Shown here: positions 24,557 through 36,377 of the stretch, in pieces
How positions within the stretch are numbered: position 1 is the first letter of the stretch
Layout of the letters: each line of letters opens with the position of its first letter
NCBI GenBank assembly: GCA_025738555.1
Contig: JAOVFP010000013.1
Location: 2,852,001 to 2,916,000 of the forward strand
Length of the DNA: 64,000 nucleotides
Direction: 5' to 3'
Source: Cyathus striatus
Taxonomy: Eukaryota; Basidiomycota; Agaricomycetes; Agaricales; Nidulariaceae
The notes under the pieces: model-generated
Database searches by the model: none
What the model saw: the letters and a program-made list of their open reading frames with translations, nothing else
What the model was told of the DNA's origin: nothing
Made by a program: the position numbers and the translations under genes

Positions 24557-27500
24557 ATGGACCCTTTTGACCCTTCCAGAAATATCCAACCACTCAACCC
24601 CTACGCCTCTTCCTTTCTCCCCTCCAACCAGTACCCCCACCAGCCCACCGTCGCCTTCATACACGACGCCCCCTCCACCGACGACCTCCACGACTCCTCC
24701 TTCATGAAGGCCCCCAAGCGAAAGAGGCTCGCAAAGGTCCTGCCCCTCTCTTCCCCTTCTCCCCTAGTCCTTACTTTTTTCTAGGCCTGTGACGCCTGCC
24801 ATAAAAGCAAGCGACGTTGCGACGGCACTGGTCCGTTTTTTTCTCTCCAAACCGTGTCACCTTCTGCTAACCCAACTCTTCCTACAGCGCCCTGCAGCAA
24901 CTGGTCTGTCCTTTCACTTCCTCCCAGCCTCCCCCACACTCACCCCTCCACAGCTACTATGCTGCAAAGACTTGCACCTACACCGATGCCTCTGGTCGTC
25001 CCGTTCCAGCCCCCAGGTCCGGCAAGCCAGACAAAGCCGATCCTCAGCCTCCGAACGATCCACGACAGTCTCCCTACAGCTCCACCTCCCAGCCCCGCAC
25101 CTATCCTCCCGTATCCTCCACCGCCTCATCCTCTTCCCCCACCATCCCTCCAGATTACACCGACGACGAACGCTACCCCCCAAGAAAACGCCCCAAGAAT
25201 ACCCGAGAAGACCATCCAGACGATCTCAGGATCGACGGCCCCATCATGGGCATGAATGTCGATCGTCCAGCCCCCGTAGGTCTTGATCCCGCTCTTACCC
25301 GCGAGCTCACAAATCGTACGTCCTTGTTCGCCCTTTCCTCTCTTCTTTTTTTCTCATTATCATCTTTTTTTCATCATTTAGTGTTCTTCACCCACTGTCA
25401 TCCTGCCCGCTCCATTATTCACAAGCCCACTTTTACAGCAGACCTTAGTCACAATCGCGTTCCCTCCTACCTCCTCCACGCTATTTGCGCCCTTGCTGCG
25501 CCCCTCTCCAAGCAACCCCGCTTTCGAACCAATCCTCCCCGGTATGCCGGAAAAGTATTCGCACAAGAGGCCCTATCTATCATGTTTGATGGCGCCGGTC
25601 GTCTGATTTGTGAACAAAACTTGGCTACTGCCCAGGCGCTATGCCTTCTCCAGATGAACGATATCATCACAAAGGAGAAAAACACCCCCTGGAGCGACCG
25701 ATATCATGGTAACCTAATCCTTTGACATGTCCCTCTTTTCCGCAGGATCTCATAATTAGCACCACAGATCTCGCATTGGCTATTGTGGAGAAGTTGGGTG
25801 TACATAGCCCAGAACATCCTACGCTGACGCCCGTCCCATCACCCGAATTCATTCAAGCTTCGCTTGAACGTGAGGCAGTGCGACGCATTTTTTGGCTCAT
25901 CCACCTCCTGGACGTTATGGCATCCATCTATTTCAAGAAGCCCATCACGTTCTCTGACCAGGACCTGCGGCTGAGGCTGCCAGTGGACGAAACGAGCTTT
26001 GAGCTAGGTGTTCACTCGACGTTGCCGGGTAAGTGGCCACCCTAAGTTCATCTCCCGATCTGCTTCTCGCGCTTCTTTTCGCGTGATAGCATCCCCCGTG
26101 CACCCCCATTCGCGCTGCGCACTTTCCCACCTTGCGGCCCCTGTCCCCAGAGCCGTGATGCTAACAACATTCTAAACATAGAGTATCTCTATCTTCCGGC
26201 GGTACGGATACAATGGGCATCAGAGTTTGGCCACCTCATCCGCATCCTCACTGTCTACGCCAAGGTGGAGCTCGCCCTCGATGAGCTCAACGGCCGCTCG
26301 ACGTCAGGTACCGTTTTGTGACGCTGTTCATCCACCGCCATGGCAACTCACCCTCCCGTTTTTAGAAATGGATCCACATAGCAAGCCTACGGCGACGTTG
26401 ATGGAAGCAGAAAAAGAAATGGAGGTGGGTATGTTTCCGTGTTTGTGGCGGTTTCGTGCTCATCGCCGGCGGCAATCGTCAGATCTGGGCAAACTCCCTG
26501 CCGGAACATCTGCGCTTCTCGGAGCAAAGCCTACTCGTTCAGCAGTCCATGTTTGAGACCAGCTCCAACACTGGCGCCTGGTGTTGGTGCTGTATGCATG
26601 TTTACCATGCGTCCTGTGCTTTGGCCCTCAATATGGTCAGTCCTTTTTTCGTGTATCCCAGCTGTAATCCCGCAACCCTTGTAATCTGATGCCGTCCGTG
26701 ATCTCCTCAGGCCAGACATAGCAATTCCCTGCCTGGCCCCCCGTGGGCATTGTCCACTCTTGATTCCATTCTCGGCCTCTTGGGAGATCGTGCCAAAAAT
26801 AGTATCTTGAGTGGGTTTTCCCTGTCGTTTGTTGTTCATTGCACAAGTTTCTAACATTCTCTTGAATTCCTTCCCGTTCAGTGGGCGTTGCCCTTTGGGT
26901 TAGTCCGACCCTTCTCGCATCTGATGGCTGAATGACTAACGCCATTCCTTTAGTCACTTATCAAATACTGTAAAAGGGACGACCCGCAGGTTCGAGCATG
27001 GAGCACAGACTATGAAGAAGCCAGTGGAACCCAAATCTTTGACATAGTGCAAGAATGGCGACCGCAGCCTTCCCCTCCCCAGCAGCATCCTTATCTTCAT
27101 CCAACAGCATCTTCTGCGACCCTTCAGCCATCGCAACAGTCCCATGAACTGCAGCCGGCACACCGCCGGCTCCCAGATGTCCGAGGCCCAGTGATCGCAC
27201 CTCTTCCCTCTTCAGGTTCTCGTCCTTCGGGTCACCACCACGGCAGTGACACATCCTATAATACCCGTCGGTCCCCAAGCTCGTCCCCAGGCTCCTATCC
27301 GCTCGGTAGATCACTGGATGAACTGCGCTTACACAACAGCGGGAATGCGAATAACGGCCGAACACATCCTGACGTTCCTACCAGGGATGCCCGCACAGGG
27401 TCCACCGTGTCAAGCGGACTGGCGAGTACGCATGGTGGGAGCGAGGGTCTGCAGAAGCACAACACATACAATGAGAAGGAGGTAGGTAAAATCCGCTCCA

Positions 27501-27839
27501 GATCCCATTTTCTCATTCACATTAATTGTGTAGAACGGGGTAACTGGAACAATGGGTAACGGGGTGGCCGTAGTAAATGGAGCAGCAAACTCGTCTGCAG
27601 CCAGCGGTCTAGCTGTTAGCTCTAGGGGAATTGACGGGCCTCAGTCGCTTCCTTCCTTGAAAGCAAGCGGGCTGTTGGATTCTTGGACACATGGAAATGG
27701 CGCTCCGCAGCGCTCGCCGCCGAGAAAATCACCTCCAGTACCCTCGTCTTCGCTTGCTGGCCATGATATAGATGGTCGACCGGCGACCACATTGGGTGCG
27801 CCGGTTGGTCTTCCCTGGCTGGCCAATGAGTCTCGATAG
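24557..27839 (+). CDS. Zn2Cys6 fungal transcription factor
   Basis: Nuclear DNA-binding regulator with an N-terminal binuclear zinc cluster and the fungal-specific transcription factor domain. Three exons build the cluster ACDACHKSKRRCDGT, APCSNC and YYAAKTC, giving C-x2-C-x6-C-x5-C-x2-C-x6-C. The middle exon is only 16 bases (24888-24903). A basic and Ser/Pro-rich linker (RYPPRKRPKNTRED) leads into the middle-homology domain (HPARSIIHKPTF, YLLHAICALAAPLSK, RRIFWLIHLLDVMAS). The tail is disordered and ends LGAPVGLPWLANESR, TAG 27837-27839. The basic patch before the cluster (KAPKRKRLAK) may be a nuclear signal. I cannot assign a target pathway. The regulated genes need not be neighbours. Confidence 0.88.
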
Positions 27840-28186
27840 TGCTGATTTCAGCTCAGTGTCCCCGTTTCCGCTTCCGTTGGCATCTTAACATTCTATATCT
27901 TGTACATGTAATATCACCTTATTTTTGTAGTCTTGAAGAAGTTTGTTCCGCTTGCATGAAGTAGTTATATATCATCAATCGCATTTATGTAGAAAACTCA
28001 ATGGGGACACGTAGGGGCTGGCAATTTCTTTAGGTCTCGTATCTTAATTATGTGGTTACTGGTGGGCAGTTCTGTTACAGTTCGGTGCTGCTGTTATATA
28101 TATCATAGCTGTTGTAAAAGTTCAGGCTTCGTGATGAACTTTTTATGTTGGTAGTAAGGGTATGTATGATCAAAAACATCTTCCAT
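27840..28186. other. Short convergent intergenic region
   Basis: Lies between the stop codons of the Zn2Cys6 factor and vma10. AT-rich, with no coding signal. Confidence 0.6.
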
Positions 28187-28727
28187 TAAGCCTCTACTTT
28201 GTTCAAATTGCGATGTAACTCGGGCTTGACCAAAACAACCCTATCCAGAAGCTTCTTGACGACGGCATCTTTATTTTTGTTGTAGGAATCTGTGATTTCC
28301 TGGAGCTTCGTTTCAGTTTCACGGTCAACGGCTGTCTGAGCATTAGACGTGGTATTGGCATGCTGGTCGAGGACAATAGCATCAGTTTACAGGAAGTGTG
28401 GCTACGAATGGAGGACATACAGATGCCTCAAAAGCTTTGAACTCCTGTTCTTTAGCTTTCTTGTACTCCTCTATTTCCTTAGAAGCTTCTGCGCGTGCAT
28501 CTTTGAGCTTCTGAACACGATCTAACGATAGTCACATTCAGCTTTGGAATACGAAGGTATGCGAAGGAGACGACGAACATTGCCGGGCCTGCTGAACAAT
28601 CTTTGCTGCCTCTTTCTCAGCCTCTAGAAGTGTCTGGATACCTTGTGAGTGTTGAGCTGCCTATATACGTGAAGACGCATTCTTGAGTTATTGAAAAAAT
28701 TGAGAATGGTGATAATGAACGTACCAT
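28187..28727 (-). CDS. vma10: V-type H+-ATPase subunit G (Vma10)
   Basis: Peripheral-stalk subunit of the vacuolar proton pump. The first exon is the ATG alone (28725-28727), followed by GTACGT. The protein reads AAQHSQGIQTLLEAEKEAAK, IVQQARQYRVQKLKDAR, AEASKEIEEYKKAKEQEFKA and ends LLDRVVLVKPELHRNLNKVE before TAA 28187-28189. This is the typical all-helical subunit G of about 115 residues with the conserved LLEAEK and ARQYR..KLKDAR blocks. Three GT-AG introns. Confidence 0.94.
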
Positions 28728-29037
28728 TTAGTGGTGAGTGCAATCTAAGCCTTGGGTGATGGTGTATTCCATGATTACGTGACGTAAGCAAGATCGGCAA
28801 ATTCAGTTTCACCAAATACCTGAAGCTTACTGTCAGTGTAATGCCTTGACAGTGGGTAGGCTGGATAGTCTGAGCATCAAAGAGATTCCTAAGGATTGAT
28901 TGCAAACTAGCTTATGGAGGTACTTATATTGGCTCGTTCTAAGAGGATACGATACTCTGATGCAAAAGGAGTCATATTAAGGTACTTAAGCATGAAAGAC
29001 AGTTTCTGCTTGTCATGACTGTAGCTGATCATTCTCT
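28728..29037. other. Region between the CCCH-RBR gene end and vma10 start
   Basis: Promoter of vma10. It also contains a short minus-strand open frame without cysteines (about 28935-29030). I checked it as a possible last exon with RING2 of the upstream gene and found no zinc-ligand pattern. Confidence 0.5.
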
Positions 29038-32000
29038 TCATGAAACACTTGTTATTCCCAGGTTTTCATCGCAGGTGATGCCACTATGAGAGTTATTCCG
29101 ACATGAGCAACAAATGTGGAGACCACATGATATACAAGTCAGAACAAATCCAGGTTCATGAACCCTATGAACCGTCTCGCAACCGCTTGTCGGACAGAAG
29201 AAAAGTATGTCCCGGAAAATCGTCCGTACGTTCGAGATAAACAGAGCACGGAGGACAGACTGTTCATCATCTGATGGAAGGACATCATGGATTACGCTGT
29301 ACGGGATGTAAGTATCACAACGAGGTGTTTCGAATCCCTCTTCATTTGAATCCCGAGCGATGCATGTCGGATATGGATACATCGGGTGTCCTACGGTACA
29401 CAAGAGGTATTGCAAACATGCCTTACAGTATGCATGTTTGCAAGACAACTTGATCGGCATATTTGCCTCGCGCAAGCAGATAGGGCAGACACTGTCGCTA
29501 TCTGTCAGCGCGCACCGCTCCGAGTCTACTTCAAACTCATCTATGCAAGCACGGGCTTTTCTAACGATCGTTTCGTCGCCTCTCGCAACCAGTCGCGAAG
29601 TCAAGACGTCCAGAAATACCTTGTTTCTACCTAGCTCGTCTTGCATTTTCCGATATTGGCCATGTAGAAGTTGATGCAAGGATTCTGGTCGAATGTGAAT
29701 GACATGCTGTAAGGAATGGACCTTCTTGAGCATACGAAGTAGTGTTTCTTCCGCATTCTGTAAATCACCGTAGATGCGGACCGCAGGGATACGCCGATCA
29801 CAATTAATAAAAAAGGATCCTTGCGCATCACCGTTTATCTTCTCCAGAGCTTTTTCGCTGCTAAGGGTATCTAAATAATCGTCCCAAAGAGGTGTATTTT
29901 CAACCCGTAAAATGGATCCTCGCAATAGAGGATGAACGGTTTTTATAATTTGTATCAAGGAGTTTCGATACTTGATAGCGCAGTATACAAAAACCTGCAT
30001 GGAACCTGCTGTATCTGGGTGATAACGCAACCTGACTTGCTTATTGGCATTTAAAGTTTCTCGTAGCTCCTCAACTCTCGATCGGAGGACACTGAAAATA
30101 TGGGAAGGAATAGAATACTTGAGGTAGTAAACTGATTCGCATACAATGATCTGGTTGCCCAAGAAGGGATGCTTGGTTTCGCTTAATTGCTCTAAAGCAC
30201 TCGTAGCCGCGTCCAGCCTATCAAATGCTGCAAATGCAATTTTCCTGCGAGGGTTCGTGGAACATACATCCTTCGATAAAGGGATTTCATCGAATTGAAG
30301 AAGCCCAAACTGTGCAAGGAAGTCTCGAATGAGTGGAGAAACAGGCTCTTTATAGGTCGGCCCATCCATTACAACTGACGTAGCTTCAGAGCACAGCTCT
30401 TTTATTGACTGTTTTTCCACATGAAACGGTAGACCTTCGAGCTTTACGGAGTAGGAATGGTTTTGCTTACGCTCTGGCTTTATAAAAGTCGCATGTATCA
30501 TGGATTCGGAGAAAATTAGGCCGTCCAACCTTGTTGCTTCGGCTTTGGCTTTTGTAATCGTATCGTAAAGTACCCACATAGTAATTGAAGGTGTAAGCCA
30601 CGATAGTTTGATAAAACGATTTTCTAATGGTGACATTTTTTCGATCGATGGATAGGTGCTGAGGCGAGCTGATATTAGACGTGAATCATAAAGCTGTTCG
30701 TTCAGGAGGAGAACAGCATTTGCGGCTTGGTCCTCGCGTGGGAATTCTACTTGAATAGTACAAGAATTCAAGTCTTCTTCAACACTCATGATATTCTGGC
30801 ATTGTCCAGATGGCATCACGAGTGTTTCTATGTCAGATGGAGTAACGTCCAGAGGCAAATTTGATAAAAGGATGATTTGTGAATCTGTCACTGTCACGAC
30901 ATTTTCCATGGAAGTGTCGTGTTTAAAACAAACTTTACAACCGAAAATCGTCCTCTGCGTCACCACTTCTACGATAGGCTACTGGTGGGTAAGTACAGGT
31001 AATTAATTACTCTTCTGTGAATACGTGCCTTTGGAACGTCAAGTACTTCATTGGGTGAGGCAAGCATAAGTTCCTCATTTGTTTCTTCGTCGTCGGCGCC
31101 ACGCCAAGACGGTATACCGATCACGCTATCATCCTGAAAAGAGCTCTTAAAGTTGTGAAGTTAATATATTTAGCATATACTCATGCTGGACAGTAGTAGT
31201 AAGAACTAACTGACAGCATTCACTATCGTGCCCGATGGATCAATATGCATGTACATGCAATCATGTTTAGCACAGTATCCCTGCCCATAATACTTGCACG
31301 GCTCTTGACTTCGCCTCGGTTGGGAGGGTTCGAAGGACTCAGTAGACCAAGGTTTAGACCAACTATCGCTGTTATCTACATAGTCTTGAACTGCATCGTC
31401 TTTGATGTCTCGATCGTTCAGAGCGACGGCTTTATCGTTTGTCTGATGGCCTGACTTCTGTAATTTTGTGTCAGTGTCACTTTCGGGAGTTTTCCATGCC
31501 CCCCAATCACCCGCAGATTGACCCCAGCCTTGGTCATCGCCTTCGGATGAGAGCGGCTCCAGCTTCTTGTCATCGGTACGACGCTCACTTTGAAGTGCAT
31601 GATCGGCGTCATCATGACTGTACAGACACTGAGGACCTCTGTTACAGTTCCCTTGAAGAAAGTATCTACACATGCGGGTCCCATTGTTGTAAGAACCGTT
31701 GCTTTGTTTCCCATCTTCCTCCCATCTATTCCAATTGCCTTTTGATGTGTTTCGATAATAATGACTTTCTTCCTGTTGCTGATCTTCAGGAGATTCATGA
31801 CGAAAGGGGCAGTTCTCTCCATGAACACACCATCCCCGTCTGAATAATTTACAGATTGGAGCTGTCTGAGATTCCTGTTGTTCTTGGTACCTACTGGTGA
31901 TCGTGGTATGCTCCAAGTGAAGGATGGATGTGGGTTCAACATGTTCATATGGACAATCAACACCATTACGACACATTCCAGAAGGGAAAAATTTACAAGG

Positions 32001-33273
32001 ACCAAGTCCCTTTGGTGGGTGTGCTTGTTCCCCATTTTGCGTAGGTGCATGAGTTTGGTAAGATTTGGTTGATTGAGGACTTCTAGGATTCCTAGGATGC
32101 AAGGTCCATAAATTGGGTTGCAGATCATGGAAAAGGCTGGTATATTCTTTGGGAGTTAATGTGTGTCGAAAATGACATTTTTCACTAGCATTGCATATTC
32201 CCTGAGCATGAAGCTTGCAGAAGGGTACCGTGTCATCAGCGTAGGGATCGGCATACTGGCTCCAGTGGGGGATAACACTTCCTACATAAGGGTAGGAAAC
32301 ATGCGCAGATGTCTTCTCTTCAGGTTCTTCGTGGGTTAAAGGTGGTACGATGGATGCACGCCTGTATGAAGAAACACCATTTCTCTCCACAGTGAACTTT
32401 CCGAAGTCGCCTTTCGAACGGAGGGGAGAGAAACCATCGTTTAATCCTTCGTTTACTGGAGCAGAGGCTTCGGTCGATACATCTTCCCCGTCTTGTCGCT
32501 CTGAATTTGTTGAGTGGAAATCTCGACTATCCATAAGCATTTTTAGAAGTAGATTCATCGAAGGTTGCGGGATCTTCACTCGCGGAGACAGATGGAAAGG
32601 GACTTGACATTACGAGAGACGTGTTTTCTAACATATTTTCATGGAAGAAACGACAATTAGTGCCGTTTTTGCATGTTCCTGTGGAGTAGTATCTACACAC
32701 TACTTTTCGATTCGTATTCACTTCATATCCGTCAGGGCTGGAGGAGGGAGGTTCATTTGGAACTTCATCTGATGCTAATTGTGTATAGTCAGTAGATAAT
32801 TGCAACAGAAACAACACTGTTCACACTAGCACCTTTAGCCTCTTGAGCGACATGTGCAAACGTACATCCCTCAGTTTTACAATTACCACGTCTGAAAAAC
32901 ACGCAGGTTGCTAGTCTATCAGATGCAGCTGGAGGACTGGTGACTTCAGGTAATTCCGAGTCTACAGCGTTAAACGGGTGGTCATTTGCGGCTTCAATAT
33001 CGGACTTTATAGACTCAATGGTGCCATCTGAGGCAGCATCGGTTTGTATCTCGGCACCAACGATGTATTGAAAGTCTTTGCGAGGTCGTCTAGGTGTAGA
33101 TGTACTGTGATCTTGCTGACACTTGTCGCCAAATGCGCATATTCCTTTCCGGAAGTATGCACACGGTTTCTTCCCTCGTGTATTAATCGTCGCAGCTTTC
33201 CGGCCAGACTGGTTGGCAAACAAATATATGAGATAGGTAGATGTCTTTGACGCGTGGCACGAATACATACCAT
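29038..33273 (-). CDS. Eight-CCCH zinc finger protein with RRM-like region and truncated RBR E3 end
   Basis: Large predicted RNA-binding protein with a ubiquitin-ligase-like end. The ATG ends at 33273 and is followed by an intron; then MSGRKAATINTRGKK. Eight CCCH fingers can be read: CAYFRKGICAFGDKCQQDH, CVFFRRGNC..CTFAH, CRYYSTGTCKNGTNCRFFH, CKLHAQGICNASEKCHFRH, CKFFPSGMCRNGVDCPYEH, CKLFRRGWCVHGENCPFRH, CRYFLQGNCNRGPQCLYSH and CKYYGQGYCAKHDCMYMH. Then an RRM-like stretch (QIILLSNLPLDVTPSDIETL), a RING1-type domain (CPICLREANMPIKLSCKHAY) and an IBR-type domain (FCPTSGCETVHRV, CISCGLHICCSC). The protein stops right after IBR (CDENLGITSVS), so RING2 with its catalytic cysteine is not seen. A one-base excess in five T at 32540-32544 breaks the frame after finger 3. 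Confidence 0.75.
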
Positions 33274-33879
33274 TGATGTCGCGTACAATGATGCAATTGG
33301 GGCGCGTTGTGCTCAACCTCTCTCTATCGGATGCAGGATGATGAAAATAGATGGGAAGAAAACAAGAAAAGCTGGTCCAAAACTGCAAATAAGGAATGCG
33401 ACGTTCTAATGAAGAGGATTGCACACGGTTGAAGTTGTAGTGGAAAACTTAGAAAGCGAAAATCAGTGGAGACGAGAAAGCGTTGGGAAACGAGTTTTGG
33501 TGAGGCACCTATTAATAAGGCTTTATGTTTTTAATGAACACAAAGAAAGTCCTTTATTAAAAATTGACAATTATAGAGGGATGAACCAGTCCGCGTTGCA
33601 ACAGCGCACAAAGCATACTTGAAGTCTTGGCACAGCCGCGCGGGCACTTCGCTTACTATTACCATGACTTGTTCGACGTCAGACAGTCTTAAGGTAAATT
33701 TACCACTCGAATTTGAAATTTTGAAACAAGTTAATGGCGCACACTTGTCTAACAACTGCTAAAAGGCACATATCTATACACGGGAAAGCCCGCTATTTTG
33801 TACAAGAGTTTATTTACGTTATTTTGAAGAGTTGAACGTTTATGAAAATTCTGCTACTCAGATTTCACGGACTAGAAAA
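33274..33879. other. Intergenic region between GH7 stop and CCCH-RBR start
   Basis: Contains the promoter of the CCCH-RBR gene and the downstream end of the GH7 gene. No coding sequence recognised on either strand. Confidence 0.5.
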
Positions 33880-35554
33880 TCAGAGACACTGGCTATAGTA
33901 GTCGTTGAGCTTGGTGCAAGTGGAGCCAGATGCACATGCAGTGGGCCCAGAGTAGTTGATACCACCGCTAGAAAGCATTGATCAGGCAATGTCCAAAAAA
34001 CAAAAAACAAGACTTACCATTGGCCGTACTTGGTCTGGGTAGCAGAAGGCGCAGAAGCAGTTGTGCTGCTCGTGGGAGAGACAGTGCTACTGGAACCGCT
34101 GCTACTGCTACTGCCTGGGTTATTCGAGGAACCAGTGTAAGTCGAGCCAATGTCACCGAATCTGATGTTGGAGAAGGTGACAGATGCATTCGCTGCCGAG
34201 CTTTCGACGTCTGTGGGCTGACCAGAGGTTGTGGCACAGGTCCCGCGGGCAATGCCAGGTTTGGTAGCATCAGCAGTAGTGGGGTAGTTGCTATCGAGCC
34301 ACAGCATGTTGGCGGCGTGGTCGTCCCACACGCTCATGACGAGGACAACGCCATTCGTGAAAGACTTGCCCATGTTGGTAAGACCGCCCTTAGTAGCAAA
34401 GCTGTTGGTATCGCCGAAAAGTGTCTTCTGGTCAGTGCAAAACTGGTCGGTGACCGAGTCGTAGGCGGAGATGCCCGAGAAGTTAACCTTGGAATTGACA
34501 ATGACCTTTCCATTCTGAACGTAAAGTCGGCGAATTTCAGAGAGCTGCCCGGTGGTGGTATTGTCCTTGGTGAGGAATTGGGTGACGACGGTGAACTTGG
34601 AGCTGGTGTCAACGGTCAATCCTTTGCCGTAGAAGGATTTGTCCCCCATACGGAAAGAGTTAAAGTCGCATCCATCGGGATCACAGAGACCACTGTATCT
34701 GCTGTTGATAGCGCAATCATCGCCAGTGCAGCGTGTCTGACCATCGACAGTGCAAGGATGAGGGGTATAGCAGCAGAAGCGGAGTTGGCTTCCCAGATAT
34801 CCATCTCATTACAGCAGGAACCGTAGTTACCGGTTCCTGCATTGACATCGTTGGAAGAAGGCGTCCAGCCTTCAACATTAGCCTGTAACACGCGTACAGT
34901 AAGTAAATGAAGGCATTATACCAGTAGAACAAGTAATACCTCTCCATTAATAAACTTGATATCCCTAGGACATTGAGAGTCGCAGTAGCCCGTGCCGTAC
35001 TTGGCACCTGCCTTGTTAGTGGAGTATTTGGCCAAGCCACCGTCCGCGTCCATCTCTGAGAAATAGAGAGCTCCGTTAAGACCGCAAGGGAGGTTGGAAA
35101 CATCGACATCGAAGGTGAACTCCTGGTTCAGCAGCTTGAACATCTCGTAATTAGAGTCATCGGCGAGAAGGTATACGCGGGAACCAATGTTCTTTTGCGC
35201 GCTCTGAGTGACGAATTTAAGAGTGAGAGCGTTTCCGCTGGTGGTGATACCGTATGTCCCGGAATAGTCAGCACCATCAAGAGCGCAGTTGGCTGCGCAT
35301 GTTTTGCCGTCGGGGCAGAGAGTAGTATCCCAAGTATTACCGGTATAGCAGTTGGTATAACCACTGGTGGTATGAAGCCAACGCCAGTTGGAATCAAGGA
35401 CGATACTGCCTGTGGCAACAGTCTGACAGCCGCCGCTAGTGGTACACTTTTGCCATGGAAGCTTGGGATGTGTCTCTGCTGTTTGAGTGCCAACCTGCTG
35501 ACCGCAGGCAACGGCGAGGAAAGCGAAAGATACAAGTGTGACCTTGTTGAACAT
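33880..35554 (-). CDS. cel7: GH7 cellobiohydrolase with C-terminal CBM1 (one apparent frame break)
   Basis: Secreted reducing-end cellobiohydrolase of cellulose breakdown. The signal peptide [18 protein letters not shown] precedes [19 protein letters not shown]. The catalytic region shows [37 protein letters not shown] and the GH7 active-site box [14 protein letters not shown] with the two catalytic Glu and the Asp. A Ser/Thr linker ([14 protein letters not shown]) leads to the cellulose-binding module [29 protein letters not shown], stop TGA 33880-33882. Introns lie near 34885-34940 and 33970-34017. After ANSASAA the frame slips: the expected [19 protein letters not shown] is read only with one added base near 34767. 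The long loops expected of a cellobiohydrolase are present, so an endoglucanase is less likely. Confidence 0.92.
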
Positions 35555-36377
35555 GGGATAGCCTGATAGTTGTTGAAGTTCCGAGTTGAATTGTTGAGCA
35601 ATTTGCTTGTCCTGGAATGCATTTTATACTACTTTGTTTCGGAAAATATCCGGTTACCTACATCCCAAAGAAAACAAATACATAAAGTAATCACACACAC
35701 ACCCTTGACACAGACGCGGCCTCTAAGGAATTGGATTCTCTTCGGAACTAAACCTGAAGGGAGAGCTAGTGAGCCAAAAGTGCACGCGGTAAAAAAAAAC
35801 TAGCGATGTCTGATTTGTGGTCCATCACGGGATAACAAAACAGACCAAAGGAAGCGTAATACTAGGTAATAGTAGGTAATGCTTCATCGCTTGAAATTGA
35901 CGTTAAGTCCGTAAGCGGACGTCTTAGACAATTGCCGAAAAGCGACCGGTCGCAAAATATGAAGTACCCATATCACTGCGCATCTCATGGGGTAGCATAG
36001 GGTAACATTTCTCCTCGTTAAGATAATCCTACAGCGATCGATGCGTCACATTATTGGATTGCAGCGTATTACGCCGGAGTTTAGCCAGACTTGTATCCGA
36101 GAAAAAGGCGTGCCGCAAATACGATAACCGGCAACTTGAGCAGCATACGACGCATATACCACGGACGAGCAGAAAATAGTGCATAACTGACAGATGATTC
36201 AGATTCTAAAATGGTCCAGGGCATAAGAGATTAGACAATTTCTAAGATTGAATTGTTCCTGTTATATGTATACTGTATAGATATGAAAGCTGCAAGGGGG
36301 AGCTGGGGAAATAAGATGTCATCATAAATATAGATCATAAAGAGGCGGGACTAACGATCAACAAGAAGGATTTGCAC
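35555..36377. promoter_or_regulatory. Upstream region of the GH7 gene with a TATA box
   Basis: On the minus strand TATAAAAT lies at 35621-35628, about 70 bases before the ATG, a usual spacing for highly induced secreted enzymes. A direct repeat TAGGTAATAGTAGGTAAT is near 35860. The rest has no gene I can support. Confidence 0.5.

Noticed and set aside
28935..29037. Last exon of the CCCH-RBR gene carrying RING2
   Set aside because: The short open frame has no cysteines or histidines in a zinc-binding pattern.
33978..34826. 282-codon plus-strand frame
   Set aside because: Antisense of the GH7 coding sequence.
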